Positions 1-9,308 of a stretch of 64,000 nt of DNA are shown in pieces. Origin of the DNA: Desulfopila aestuarii DSM 18488 (GTDB lineage Bacteria > Desulfobacterota > Desulfobulbia > Desulfobulbales > Desulfocapsaceae); contig NZ_FRFE01000003.1 in the NCBI RefSeq assembly GCF_900143695.1, forward strand, positions 124,001-188,000, given 5' to 3'. Positions within the stretch are counted from its first letter, which is position 1, and each line of letters begins with the position of its first letter. The notes under the pieces were generated by a model, which saw only the letters and a list, made by a program, of their open reading frames with translations, was not told the DNA's origin and did no database searches. Both the position numbers and the translations under genes were made by a program.

Positions 1-2
1 GC

Positions 3-1535
3 CACGAGATCCGCACCCCGATGAACGGCATCATCGGTTTTACCGATATGCTGCTTACCAGCCAGCTCGATGAAGAACAGATCGACAGCGCCATGACCAT
101 CAAACGCAGCGGTGAAGCGCTTCTGGCCCTTATCAACGACATCCTCGACTTCTCAAAAGTCGAAGCAGGCCAGATGAGTCTCGAGGAGATTGATTTCGAT
201 CCTGAGATCACCGCATTTGACGTCTGCGAACTGATCAAGCCCCGTATAATGGATAAGTCCATTGAGATTCTCTGCCGCATCGGCGATACCGTGCCTGCCA
301 ACGTCAAGGGGGACCCCGGCCGTTTCCGCCAGGTGCTGATCAACTTAATGGGTAACGCCGCCAAGTTCACCGAAAAAGGCGAGATCGAACTGGGCATCGA
401 CGTTGATAGCGAAACCGAGACCGAAATCACCCTGCACTGCTGGATCCGGGACACCGGAATCGGCCTTGATTCCTCAAAATTTGATACCATCTTCGAAGAG
501 TTCAAGCAGGCGGACGGCTCCACCACCAGGAAATATGGCGGCACCGGGTTGGGTCTTTCCATCAGTCGCAAAATCGTAGGGTTGATGCACGGCAAGATCT
601 GGCTAGAGAGCCGCATCGGCCAGGGCACGACCTTTCATTTCACCGCAGTCCTTCCGAAATCCACCATTCTCCAGCGTCGCCCCACGCTGCCTCAAGAATT
701 GAAGGGCAAGTTCATCCTGGTAGTTGATGACAATGAGGCCAACAATCAGATTTTGAAAAAGGCGCTTGAAGCAACCGGGGCTCGAGTCACCACCATGCTT
801 GACTCCACAGTGGTCATTACCGAACTGCAGAAACAGGCACAACAGGGAAGTCCATACGACATTGCCATTCTTGATCTGCGGATGCCCTTGCTTTCCGGCT
901 ACGAACTGGCCAAACAGATCCGGCAGCTTGGTGGTCCGATGAACACCATTCCCCTTCTCGCCTACACCTCCTCCAATGAAAAGATTGCGGCGCTCTGCAA
1001 GGAAGCCGGTTTTACCGCCTTTCTCTCCAAGCCGTGCCGACCGCAAATTCTCTATAAAACCCTCTCGCGTGTGCTCTCCTCAGACCAGCAGCCCGATATA
1101 CAAACAGAATCAACACGACTGGTCACCCAGTACTCGGTACGCGAGGAGCTGAAACAGTCTGTTCGACTACTGCTTGCCGAGGACAACCCTGTCAACCAGA
1201 AGCTCGCCAAGATCATGCTTACTAAAGCAGGCTACCAGGTAACGGTTGTGGCAAACGGCAGACTGGCAGTGGAAACGTACACCGCTTCCCCCGACACGTT
1301 CGATACCATCCTCATGGATGTACAGATGCCGGAAATGGACGGACTCGAAGCAACCCGTGAGATCCGCCGCCAGGGCTATAAGGACATACCGATTATTGCC
1401 ATGACCGCCAACGCCATGAAAGGCGACCGCGAGATCTGCCTTGAGGCCGGCATGACCGATTACATATCCAAACCAATCAAGCGGGAACTGGTCTTCCAGG
1501 TCCTGGAAAAGTGGCTCTACAAGCACGAATCATAA
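3..1535 (+). CDS. Hybrid sensor histidine kinase, 5'-truncated by the window edge
   Basis: The reading frame is open from the first bases, and the phosphoacceptor H-box (HEIRTP) is read from nt 3, so the sensory part and true start lie upstream. In order follow the rest of the HisKA domain, a HATPase_c domain with N box (NLMGNAAKF) and G boxes (DTGIGL, GGTGLGLS), then two receiver domains. The first receiver has FILVVDDNE and acceptor Asp in ILDLRMP; the second has LLLAEDNPVNQ and acceptor Asp in ILMDVQMP with a KP near its end. This is the usual plan of a BarA/ArcB-like phosphorelay kinase. No Hpt domain is present, so phosphate must pass to a separate Hpt protein. The signal is unknown because the N-terminus is missing. 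Confidence 0.93.
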   Translation, partial: HEIRTPMNGIIGFTDMLLTSQLDEEQIDSAMTIKRSGEALLALINDILDFSKVEAGQMSLEEIDFDPEITAFDVCELIKPRIMDKSIEILCRIGDTVPANVKGDPGRFRQVLINLMGNAAKFTEKGEIELGIDVDSETETEITLHCWIRDTGIGLDSSKFDTIFEEFKQADGSTTRKYGGTGLGLSISRKIVGLMHGKIWLESRIGQGTTFHFTAVLPKSTILQRRPTLPQELKGKFILVVDDNEANNQILKKALEATGARVTTMLDSTVVITELQKQAQQGSPYDIAILDLRMPLLSGYELAKQIRQLGGPMNTIPLLAYTSSNEKIAALCKEAGFTAFLSKPCRPQILYKTLSRVLSSDQQPDIQTESTRLVTQYSVREELKQSVRLLLAEDNPVNQKLAKIMLTKAGYQVTVVANGRLAVETYTASPDTFDTILMDVQMPEMDGLEATREIRRQGYKDIPIIAMTANAMKGDREICLEAGMTDYISKPIKRELVFQVLEKWLYKHES

Positions 1536-1549
1536 TTACGGCAACTCTA

Positions 1550-2971
1550 ATGCACGCAATCCCAAAACAACTCAATCCTCTGCCCGGAAAACTGCTTCGC
1601 TGGGCCAACGATCCTGTGCCGGCCAATAACATTGTCTTTCGCCTCCTCCATGACCTGGTGCGCCTTCTGCTCATCACCTATCGGGAGATGAATAAGAACG
1701 AGCTGACCTTGCGCTCAGCCGCATTGACGTACACCATCCTCCTCTCCCTGGTGCCGGTGCTGGCAATGAGTACAGCGGTAGTAAAAGGTCTTGGCGGCAG
1801 CAATCAGCTGCGGGAAGTGGCCTACACCTATATCGCCACCCTTGAGGAAAGTGGTTCCCCGATGGACATGACGAACCAGCAGAGTGGTGTAACCGAATCT
1901 CCCGCAACTGCCGAGAAGCAGAAGCCCTCGGGCCTCACCGCCCACCTGCGTGGGGCGATCGATCAACTTTTCGATTATGTGGACAAGACCAACTTTGCCA
2001 CTCTGGGTTCCTTTGGTGTGGCCGGTATTTTTGTGAGCGTAATTTTGGTCTTCGGCAACATTGAACTTGCCTTAAATGCTATCTGGAATGTGCAAAAGAG
2101 CCGCTCGATTATGCGAAAAATAGCTGATTACCTGATGCTGATCGTGCTTATGCCCATCTCCATCAATGTCGCGCTCGCGGCCGGAGCCTTTCTCACCAGC
2201 CCCACCCTGGCCTCGCACTTCCAGCTGCTGATACCGTTTGTCTGGCTCCAGACCCTGGTGCTGAAACTGGTACCGATCAGCGCTATCGCCCTCACTTTTT
2301 ATGTCATTTATATTTTCTTTCCCAACACCAAAGTCCATACCATTCCAGCACTTTCGGGAGCGATATTTGCGGCGATCCTCTGGTTTGGCGTACAGAACAC
2401 CTATATCCGGCTGCAGATCGGGGTCTCCAACTACAACGCCATTTACGGCTCATTCGCCACACTGCCACTCTTTCTGGTCTGGATGTATCTCGGCTGGCTG
2501 TTCGTTCTGGCAGGAGCGCAGGTGGCATATGCCTGCCAGAATTTGAAAAGTTACCGACTACTGCCCGTACCGGCCGAACCGGCCAGTCGGTTAAGTGCCG
2601 CAATGGATATCATGGAGAAAGTACAAATAGCCCATGCCCAAAGCCAACCGCTCACGAGGGAAGATTTGGAGAGCCTGCAGGAGGAGTATGGTAGCGTACT
2701 GGTGGAAGAGGTGACGGATGAGCTGGTGGCGGCGGAATTGCTGCACATCTCAAACTCCACCGGTTGCCTGCTGCCGGCCGGTCCAGCAGAAGTCCTCGGA
2801 CACGGACCGGTCATCAAGGCAATTTTCGGTACGGAAACCCCAAACACCCCGGGCGGTGCCGCCACCAGGGAAGTCTTGTCACAGGCTATTCACTTATCGA
2901 CAGGCGTGCAGACACAGGGAGGCCAGAAGTCGGGACCGGGCAATCTGCAGGAAGAACAGAGCTCCACATAA
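1550..2971 (+). CDS. YihY/UPF0761 family inner-membrane protein with C-terminal winged-helix-like tail
   Basis: About 473 residues. The central part has the hydrophobic helices and the motif run of the YihY (formerly 'RNase BN') family, including an early segment SAALTYTILLSLVPVLA and a late YGSFATLPLFLVWMYLGW. The family's function is unresolved; the RNase BN label is known to be wrong. After the last helix come about 130 soluble residues resembling a small winged-helix region, often present in deltaproteobacterial versions. I chose the ATG at 1550; an in-frame GTG at 1511 would overlap the kinase gene. There is no clear Shine-Dalgarno sequence. Its 3' end overlaps the convergent kinase gene by 82 bp. 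Confidence 0.85.
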   Translation: MHAIPKQLNPLPGKLLRWANDPVPANNIVFRLLHDLVRLLLITYREMNKNELTLRSAALTYTILLSLVPVLAMSTAVVKGLGGSNQLREVAYTYIATLEESGSPMDMTNQQSGVTESPATAEKQKPSGLTAHLRGAIDQLFDYVDKTNFATLGSFGVAGIFVSVILVFGNIELALNAIWNVQKSRSIMRKIADYLMLIVLMPISINVALAAGAFLTSPTLASHFQLLIPFVWLQTLVLKLVPISAIALTFYVIYIFFPNTKVHTIPALSGAIFAAILWFGVQNTYIRLQIGVSNYNAIYGSFATLPLFLVWMYLGWLFVLAGAQVAYACQNLKSYRLLPVPAEPASRLSAAMDIMEKVQIAHAQSQPLTREDLESLQEEYGSVLVEEVTDELVAAELLHISNSTGCLLPAGPAEVLGHGPVIKAIFGTETPNTPGGAATREVLSQAIHLSTGVQTQGGQKSGPGNLQEEQSST

Positions 2972-4083
2972 AATGTCGCCCCCTTCCCTTCAATCGATTC
3001 CATGGTGATTGTCCCGCCGTGGGCCTTCATGATCTGCTGACAAAAGAGCAACCCAAGCCCAGAACCGGTTTCACCACTGGTCCCTTTGGAGGTGGTTTTC
3101 ACATCCGGCCTGAAAATATCCTTGAGGTATTTTTCAGGAATGCCCCTCCCTTCGTCTTTTACAATCAACCGGACCCTGGTATCGTCCGCCTCGCAGGAAA
3201 CCTCAATTTTTCCAGAAATAAAGCTAAACTTTACCGCATTGGAAATGAGGTTATTAAGAACCACAAAATAGAGATATCTGTCGGCAAAGATCTCTGTTGC
3301 TGCCGGGATCTTGTTGGTCAAGTGCAGTTCCTTGACCTCAGCCAGATGGGCAAAATTTTCGAAAACTTCCCCAACCATCTCCGAAAGATCGAAAAAACAG
3401 GGTTCCGGCTTGATCTTACCGGTCTGAAGCCGGTCCATATCCAGCAGATTGTCGATCATCTTCAACATCCGCTGACCGTTATTGATAATATTTTCCAAAA
3501 ATCTACGATGAACCTCATACTGAAAGCTCTCTTTTCGGAGAATACGCTTCAGCATTCCGAGGATTGAAACGAAGGGTGATTTCAAGTCATGAGCCACCAG
3601 AGCCACGAACCGGTTCTTGGTCGTCATGGCGTTCTCCGCCTGCTGTCTGGCCTCTTTGACAAAGCTCTGCAGCCGCTTCTGCTCAGTGATATCGAGAGCG
3701 ATCTCCAACCGCACATACCTACCGGGTGTCCACTCCAGCACCTGGGCCTTTGCCGCATACCATTTTTTATTGAAATGATTCTGGTATTCGCGATAGAGCA
3801 CACCGCCTGGCTTGCCATCCTTGTCAATAAGCCGGGAGTTATCGCAGAATGAGCCACCATCCCCATGACAGCGATGAATGAGCTCACGACAGCTGCGACC
3901 AGTGGGATCAAAACCAAATATTCTTTTCAGATAACTGTTGGCAAAAAGAATTTCATTGGTATGGATATCAGAGACACAGACAATACCGTCGAGGCTATCG
4001 AGAATTCTACTGACCAGCTCCGCTGAAATCATCTCTCGATCGGAAGCCGCTGCTCCCGGATGTACGTTTCCGGTATCGCCCAT
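2890..4083 (-). CDS. PAS-domain sensor histidine kinase (soluble)
   Basis: A 397-residue kinase without membrane segments. A PAS domain (about residues 20-140, ending in LDITEQKR) is followed by a short coiled linker, a HisKA domain with phosphoacceptor His in VAHDLKSP, and a HATPase_c domain with NLISNAVKF, DEGRGIP and GSGLGL. The PAS domain carries Cys and His residues (RSCRELIHRCHGDG) that could hold a cofactor or metal, which is speculative. No response regulator is adjacent in the same orientation; the nearest are phoB and the receivers of the upstream hybrid kinase. The last 82 bp overlap the convergent YihY-type gene, so the extreme C-terminus (residues after about 370) is unusual and poorly conserved. 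Confidence 0.88.
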   Translation of the reverse strand: MGDTGNVHPGAAASDREMISAELVSRILDSLDGIVCVSDIHTNEILFANSYLKRIFGFDPTGRSCRELIHRCHGDGGSFCDNSRLIDKDGKPGGVLYREYQNHFNKKWYAAKAQVLEWTPGRYVRLEIALDITEQKRLQSFVKEARQQAENAMTTKNRFVALVAHDLKSPFVSILGMLKRILRKESFQYEVHRRFLENIINNGQRMLKMIDNLLDMDRLQTGKIKPEPCFFDLSEMVGEVFENFAHLAEVKELHLTNKIPAATEIFADRYLYFVVLNNLISNAVKFSFISGKIEVSCEADDTRVRLIVKDEGRGIPEKYLKDIFRPDVKTTSKGTSGETGSGLGLLFCQQIMKAHGGTITMESIEGKGATFYVELCSSCRLPGPDFWPPCVCTPVDK

Positions 4084-4191
4084 TACTTTCCGCCCTGTCT
4101 GCCAGCTGTTCCATAACCGACCGATCCTTCCCTTTTTTGCCCACCATTAAGAATAGCATAAAGAAAATTTGAATGTCCAATACTTGAAAAC

Positions 4192-4240
4192 AAAGTCCCC
4201 GTTTCCTCCTGACATTCGTCGAGGAAGAAACGGGGACTTT
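4192..4240 (-). terminator. Intrinsic terminator after phoR
   Basis: A 14-bp inverted repeat (AAAGTCCCCGTTTC paired with its complement) with further pairing towards the loop. On the minus strand it is followed by TTTGTTTTC. It lies between the end of phoR and the start of the PAS kinase gene. Confidence 0.75.
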
Positions 4241-4272
4241 TATCCAACCAATCGTGTTGTGGACTCTGGTTC

Positions 4273-6108
4273 TCAGGCCATTCTGCCTGGAATTGTCAGG
4301 GTAAACTCGGAGCCTTCACCCAGTCGGCTCGTCACATCAATACGGCCGTGATGGGTACCGGCAATGTGTTTGACTATGGCAAGACCGAGCCCTGTGCCGC
4401 CAAGCTCGCGAGACCGTGCCTTGTCACTGCGATAGAAACGCTCAAAGAGCCGGGGCAGATGCTCAGGCGAAATCCCGCAGCCGGTGTCTTTCACTGATAT
4501 CCGCACCCTATTCTCTTGAGCGCCGTCAGGCACCTCGGCCCGAACAAGGACAGTGTCGCCTTCTTTACTGTATTTGATGGCGTTGACCAGCAGATTGACC
4601 ACCGCCTGCTCGAGCAGCGTCTCGTTCATTATGGCCACAACGGCTTCAGGACAATCGAAGGCAAGCTTCACCCCACGCTGGTCCGCGTTGACCTGGCAAG
4701 TCTGCACCGCCGTCTCCAGTACACAGCATAAAGGCCCCTCTTCCATATGAACCGAGCCATCGTTTGACTCCTGCTCAATTCTTGAAAGTGCCAGCAGGTC
4801 GTCGATAATGGCATTCAAACGCTGGGACTGGCGGAGCACAATCTGCAGAAATCGAACCGCATCTTCCCGGTCATCGAGGGCACCGTCAAGCAGCGTCTCG
4901 ACATAGCCACGGATGGAGGTGATCGGTGTCCGCAACTCATGGCTCACATTGGCCACAAAATCGCTGCGAATCCGCTCCAACCTGCGGAGCTTTGTCACAT
5001 CATTCATGACAATCAGTACTCCGACACTTTCGCCCTTCCCGTCGTAAAGGGTGACCACATTGGTCTGCAGAAACCTGTCACCGCCCGGCTCTTTTAAGAC
5101 AATCTCTTCTTCCACCGACTCCCGTGTGCCAAGAATTTTCTGAACCTGCTCCTGCAGATGCGAGTTCCGAACTATTTCCTGCACCACCTTGCCTAGTGCC
5201 GCCTCACGACTGACCCCCAGTAATTCTGCCGCTGCGGTGTTGATACTGATCACCCGTTCATCGCGGTCGATGGCGATTACCGCCTCCACCATACTGGAGA
5301 AAACGGTTTCCAGCTGATTACGATGGGTGACGATGGTCTTGATCTTTTCGTCAAGCATCTCTGCCATCTTATCCATTGACATGGCGAGGGCACTCACCTC
5401 ACGAGATGAGGTTTTACCGAGACGGGGTGTCATACGCTGCTTGAAATCGCCCCGGGCGAATCGTTCGGCTGTCCTGGTCATCTCCTCAAGCGGACGACTG
5501 ATATTTCTGGAAACAAAAAGAGCCAGGAGTGCTGCGCCAAAAGCAATGATAATACACCCCACGGCAACCTTGAACAGTAGCCCATGCATGGTCTCATCAA
5601 GCGAAGTGAGCGGCACCGACATCCTGATAACCGTGTTCACATCGACACCTTCACCATTCTTTGCCGCCAATTCTGCCTTGCTGTTGAGCGGCAGGGCAAT
5701 ATAGAGCATCTTCTGGTCCAGCGTCTTACTGTATCTGAGCGTTCGCCCACGCTCTCCCCTATAGGCGGCAAGGATCTCGGGCCGCTCGTGATGATTCTCC
5801 ATCACATCGGGATTTTCATTCGAATCGGCGAGCACAACCCCTTCCCGGTCGATGATGGTGATCCGGGTTCCGGATTCACGGCCTGCCTCCTTACAGAATT
5901 CGCGGAGAGCAAAGATATTGCCCTGCTCAAGATAATCAGACACTCTCGATTTAATCAGGCTGGCTCGTGCTTCCAGGTCAAGTTCTGACTCTTTGAGAAA
6001 AAAGTCCTGGAAAACAATTGCGCCATACCAGGTTGCGGCAAGAATTACAACCGCCACCACGATAACAGTGGAAGGGTAAATCTGCCAGATAAGTTTTTGT
6101 GGTCTCAT
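4273..6108 (-). CDS. phoR: Phosphate regulon sensor kinase PhoR
   Basis: A 611-residue membrane kinase. Helix one (about 14-35) and helix two (about 178-200) flank an extracytoplasmic domain; a HAMP linker (SRNISRPLEEMTRTAERFARGDF) follows, then a PAS domain, then HisKA with the PhoR-typical VANVSHELRTPITSIRGYVETL and a HATPase_c domain ending GGTGLGLAIVKH. It phosphorylates PhoB under phosphate limitation and takes part in the inhibitory complex with PhoU and the Pst transporter. The gene overlaps phoB by 4 bp, so the pair is translationally coupled. The long periplasmic-domain version is typical of non-enteric bacteria, where E. coli PhoR has almost no periplasmic loop. Confidence 0.93.
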   Translation of the reverse strand: MRPQKLIWQIYPSTVIVVAVVILAATWYGAIVFQDFFLKESELDLEARASLIKSRVSDYLEQGNIFALREFCKEAGRESGTRITIIDREGVVLADSNENPDVMENHHERPEILAAYRGERGRTLRYSKTLDQKMLYIALPLNSKAELAAKNGEGVDVNTVIRMSVPLTSLDETMHGLLFKVAVGCIIIAFGAALLALFVSRNISRPLEEMTRTAERFARGDFKQRMTPRLGKTSSREVSALAMSMDKMAEMLDEKIKTIVTHRNQLETVFSSMVEAVIAIDRDERVISINTAAAELLGVSREAALGKVVQEIVRNSHLQEQVQKILGTRESVEEEIVLKEPGGDRFLQTNVVTLYDGKGESVGVLIVMNDVTKLRRLERIRSDFVANVSHELRTPITSIRGYVETLLDGALDDREDAVRFLQIVLRQSQRLNAIIDDLLALSRIEQESNDGSVHMEEGPLCCVLETAVQTCQVNADQRGVKLAFDCPEAVVAIMNETLLEQAVVNLLVNAIKYSKEGDTVLVRAEVPDGAQENRVRISVKDTGCGISPEHLPRLFERFYRSDKARSRELGGTGLGLAIVKHIAGTHHGRIDVTSRLGEGSEFTLTIPGRMA

Positions 6109-6839
6109 ATTTCCTGACCCTCGTCCTGATCATCTGGGCTCTTAAAGCGATAGCCGATTCCACGTACGGTCTCGATCATCCCACCGGCATCTCCCAGCTT
6201 TTTCCTGAGCCCAAATATCTGCACATCAATGGCTCTCGGGGTTATGAGGAAATCGTAGCCCCGCACCGAATCTATAATCTGCTGGCGGGTAAAAACCCAG
6301 CCGGTTTTGCCGGCCAGGAGCGAGAGAATGCCGAATTCGGTGGCTGTCAGCTGAATCTCCTGATCATCCAACAGCACCTGATGTTTGCCCTTGTTGATGG
6401 TCAGATTCCCGACCATGATGATGGTGGGACGCCCGTCATCCGAATCCTCTTTCTTCGCCGCACTCCTCCGCAACACCGCCTTGATTCTGGCCATCAGCAC
6501 CTTGGGACTGAACGGTTTGGTGATATAATCATCTGCCCCGCACTCAAGGCCGGTGATAACATCTTCCTCTTCCCCCTTGGCCGTCAGCATGATGATGGGA
6601 ACGTGGCTGAATTCTTTTGCCCGTCCTTTTTTTATCTCAGTGCACACCTCGATACCGGAGAGGCCTGGCAGCATCAGATCGAGCAGGATGCAGTCAATAG
6701 TCTCCGACTTCAGCGACTGTAGTCCTTCTTCACCTGTATCGGCACAGGTAACATGAAAACCTGCCCGAATAAGATTGTAGCTCACCAGCTGCTGGATATC
6801 GGCCTCATCTTCAACGATTAATATATGTACTTTTCCCAT
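6105..6839 (-). CDS. phoB: Phosphate regulon response regulator PhoB
   Basis: An OmpR/PhoB-family regulator of 244 residues. The receiver domain has the acidic pocket (IVEDEAD), acceptor Asp in LLDLMLPG and the conserved switch residues in MLTAKG and ITKPFSP. The C-terminal winged helix includes LTATEFGILSLLAGK and AIDVQIFGLRKKLG. It is transcribed away from phoU-pstCASB across a shared 280-bp region that holds a Pho-box-like array. It activates genes for phosphate uptake when phosphorylated by PhoR. Confidence 0.94.
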   Translation of the reverse strand: MGKVHILIVEDEADIQQLVSYNLIRAGFHVTCADTGEEGLQSLKSETIDCILLDLMLPGLSGIEVCTEIKKGRAKEFSHVPIIMLTAKGEEEDVITGLECGADDYITKPFSPKVLMARIKAVLRRSAAKKEDSDDGRPTIIMVGNLTINKGKHQVLLDDQEIQLTATEFGILSLLAGKTGWVFTRQQIIDSVRGYDFLITPRAIDVQIFGLRKKLGDAGGMIETVRGIGYRFKSPDDQDEGQEI

Positions 6840-7004
6840 TCTTCTCTTTTCCTTTGAGTTCAGTTGACAACGAGGTCACATGCAGTAGGGACGCAACTCC
6901 AGCCAGTTCATTCAGAATTTGGCAGACACAGAAACTGCGGCATCTGGCAGGAATGGGATTAACATTCTGTATTTTTTATCAGGCCGCAAGAGCAATCCAG
7001 AGGA

Positions 7005-7031
7005 TTAACGCAATCCTAATGTTCTCTTAAC
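7005..7031 (+). promoter_or_regulatory. Candidate Pho box: three TTAAC-like repeats at exact 11-bp spacing
   Basis: TTAAC at 7005, CTAAT at 7016 and TTAAC at 7027 are spaced 11 bp apart, the spacing at which PhoB-type regulators bind direct repeats on one DNA face. The array is about 90 bp upstream of phoU and 165 bp upstream of phoB. A further TTAAC at 6959 is not in the same phase. Confidence 0.6.
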
Positions 7032-7120
7032 CCACAAAAAACAATAGCCCCGTAATGTGTTGCTCGTCTGATGATGGATATGTAACACACACTATAAGGA
7101 TCACGTTTTCAGGAATGAAT

Positions 7121-7795
7121 ATGCAACCATACTACACCTTTCATCATGAGCTGACCAAGCTTAGAAAAAAAATCATGCAACTCAGCACCATGGTGGAGGA
7201 ACGGGTCCGCATGGCCACATCCGTTATCGCCAACCCGGATGATGAGATCATCCAGAAGATCCTGGTCACCGATTACGAAATCGACGACATGGAGGTGGAG
7301 ATTGAGGAAGACTGCCTGAAGATCCTCGCCCTTCACCAGCCAGTTGCAAGTGATCTGCGGTTTATCATCACCGTAATCAAGATCAACAACGAAATCGAAC
7401 GAATAGGTGACATGGCCGTCTCCATCGCCCTCAGGGTGAAAACAATCTCCGAGTGCCTCAACAGCTGTTATCCCAATGGCCAGGGCTGGATGTACGACTA
7501 CAGCCGGATGTCAGAAAAGGTTATCACCATGCTGAAGATGAGTCTCGATGCCCTGGTAAATCGCGACGCTCAACTGGCACGAAAGGTCTTCCTGCTCGAT
7601 GACGAGGTGGATACCATGATGAAGGATGCCTACGACAAGGTCCGGGAACGAATCAAGAAGCACCCTGAGCATCCCGGCTGCCTTATCAACATCTATCTGT
7701 TAGCCAGGCACCTGGAACGTATCGGCGATCGGTCAACCAACATCGCCGAGGATGTCATCCACCTGGTGGAAGGTATCATCGTCAGAGGTCAATAG
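7121..7795 (+). CDS. phoU: Phosphate transport regulator PhoU
   Basis: About 224 residues, all helical, with two PhoU repeats. Each repeat shows the family pattern: MVEERVRMA...DYEIDDMEVEIEEDCLKILALHQPVASDLRFI in the first, and FLLDDEVDTMMKDAY...YLLARHLERIGDRSTNIAEDV in the second, with the acidic metal-binding signature. PhoU links PstSCAB activity to PhoR inhibition. I placed the start at the ATG at 7121 because AGGA at 7111-7114 is six bases upstream; ATG 7115 is equally in frame, and a further in-frame ATG at 7055 lacks a ribosome site. It is the first gene of the phosphate operon rather than the last, as in E. coli. Confidence 0.93.
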   Translation: MQPYYTFHHELTKLRKKIMQLSTMVEERVRMATSVIANPDDEIIQKILVTDYEIDDMEVEIEEDCLKILALHQPVASDLRFIITVIKINNEIERIGDMAVSIALRVKTISECLNSCYPNGQGWMYDYSRMSEKVITMLKMSLDALVNRDAQLARKVFLLDDEVDTMMKDAYDKVRERIKKHPEHPGCLINIYLLARHLERIGDRSTNIAEDVIHLVEGIIVRGQ

Positions 7796-7863
7796 CCCCG
7801 ACAATCACGGCGTGAGACTACAAAGATCCCGATAACTATCTTAGAGAACACGATTACATCCCA

Positions 7864-9249
7864 ATGCTCTATAACTACACCCTGCCATGCATCCTCATCC
7901 TCTCCGCAGCTGCATTTCTGCTGGGTAGATCGAAAGCACAGGCCATAACACGACACTCAGGACTCCGGTCACTGCATTCCCTTCCGACCCATTACGGAGT
8001 GCTCACCGCCATGGCATGCGCCATTCCGGCAATGATGGTCTTTGCCGTCTGGCAGATGGCAGAGTCCCCGGTCATCACCTCCATGATCGTCAAAAATCTG
8101 CCGGAAGAGGTGAGGCAGCTGGGAGCCAACGAGTTCACCCTGATTTTAAACGATATTCACAACTTTGTTGAAGGTAATATCGTTTCTGATTCAGTAAACC
8201 CGGCCATTCAGGCCGCCGCTGAACATTATGCAGAGCTACAGGCCGGTGCCCGGAACCTGGTGTTCAATCTGATCACCTTCACCATGCTGGTCACCACCGG
8301 CCTGGTCTACTTCTGGATTAAAGCTGAGCTGCGCGCCAGAAACCTGGTGGAGTCGGTAACCATGGTTTTTCTCATCGGCTGCTCAGTTGTAGCGATACTC
8401 ACCACCATCGGCATCATCCTCTCGGTGCTCTTTGAAGCTATCCGTTTTTTTAAGGCTGTACCGCTCACTGATTTTCTCTTTGGTCTTGACTGGAGTCCGC
8501 AGACTGCAATGCGCGCGGACCAGGCAGGCTCGTCGGGAGCTTTTGGCGCCGTGCCGGTAATGGTCGGCACCTTTCTCATTTCGTTTATCGCCATGATGGT
8601 GGCCATCCCCATCGGACTTTTATCCGCCATATATTTAGCAGAATATGCCAATAGCAGCGTGCGTACCATTGCTAAGCCGATGCTGGAAATCCTGGCGGGT
8701 ATTCCCACCGTTGTCTACGGCTTCTTCGCGGCTTTAAGTGTCGCACCCCTCATCCGCGATATCGGTCAATTTGCCGGCCTTTCCGTCTCTTCGGAAAGTG
8801 CACTCGCTGCGGGCCTTGTTATGGGCATCATGATTATTCCCTTTATCTCGTCGATCTCCGACGATGTGATCCACGCCGTTCCCCAGGCCCTGCGAGACGG
8901 TTCCTACGGACTTGGAGCCACCAAATTCGAGACCGTGAAAAACGTGGTTATCCCGGCTGCTCTGCCAGGCATTGTCGCCGGTGTTCTTCTTGCGGTATCC
9001 CGGGCAATCGGCGAGACGATGATTGTGGTCATGGCAGCAGGACTCTCCGCCAATCTTACCTTTAACCCATTAAAAGCAGTAACCACCGTTACCGTCCAGA
9101 TAGTGACGCTGCTGGTGGGCGATCAGGAATTTGACAGCCCAAAAACCCTTGCCGCTTTCGCCTTGGGCCTGTTGCTCTTTGTTTTCACCCTGATCCTGAA
9201 CTTCATAGCCCTCAGGGTTGTCCGTAAATACAGAGAACAGTACGACTGA
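7864..9249 (+). CDS. pstC: Phosphate ABC transporter permease PstC
   Basis: A 461-residue permease, longer than enteric PstC (about 320) because of an N-terminal extension: one extra helix, a periplasmic-looking stretch (about 80-130) and another helix pair before the core. The core carries the binding-protein-dependent transport domain with the EAA-type loop (VPQALRDGSYGLGATKFETVKNVVIPAALPGI) that contacts PstB. Such long forms are common in marine and deltaproteobacterial Pst systems. It pairs with PstA to form the inorganic phosphate channel. The gap to pstA is 59 bp. Confidence 0.93.
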   Translation: MLYNYTLPCILILSAAAFLLGRSKAQAITRHSGLRSLHSLPTHYGVLTAMACAIPAMMVFAVWQMAESPVITSMIVKNLPEEVRQLGANEFTLILNDIHNFVEGNIVSDSVNPAIQAAAEHYAELQAGARNLVFNLITFTMLVTTGLVYFWIKAELRARNLVESVTMVFLIGCSVVAILTTIGIILSVLFEAIRFFKAVPLTDFLFGLDWSPQTAMRADQAGSSGAFGAVPVMVGTFLISFIAMMVAIPIGLLSAIYLAEYANSSVRTIAKPMLEILAGIPTVVYGFFAALSVAPLIRDIGQFAGLSVSSESALAAGLVMGIMIIPFISSISDDVIHAVPQALRDGSYGLGATKFETVKNVVIPAALPGIVAGVLLAVSRAIGETMIVVMAAGLSANLTFNPLKAVTTVTVQIVTLLVGDQEFDSPKTLAAFALGLLLFVFTLILNFIALRVVRKYREQYD

Positions 9250-9308
9250 TCCCAGGATGACCTGGCGCGAATCAACGACAAAAACCAACTCCATTTACGA
9301 TATTCGTC

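Noticed and set aside
2764-3567. A 267-codon plus-strand frame crossing the end of the YihY gene and the PAS kinase
   Set aside because: It is antisense to the kinase's conserved ATPase domain and has no domain of its own.
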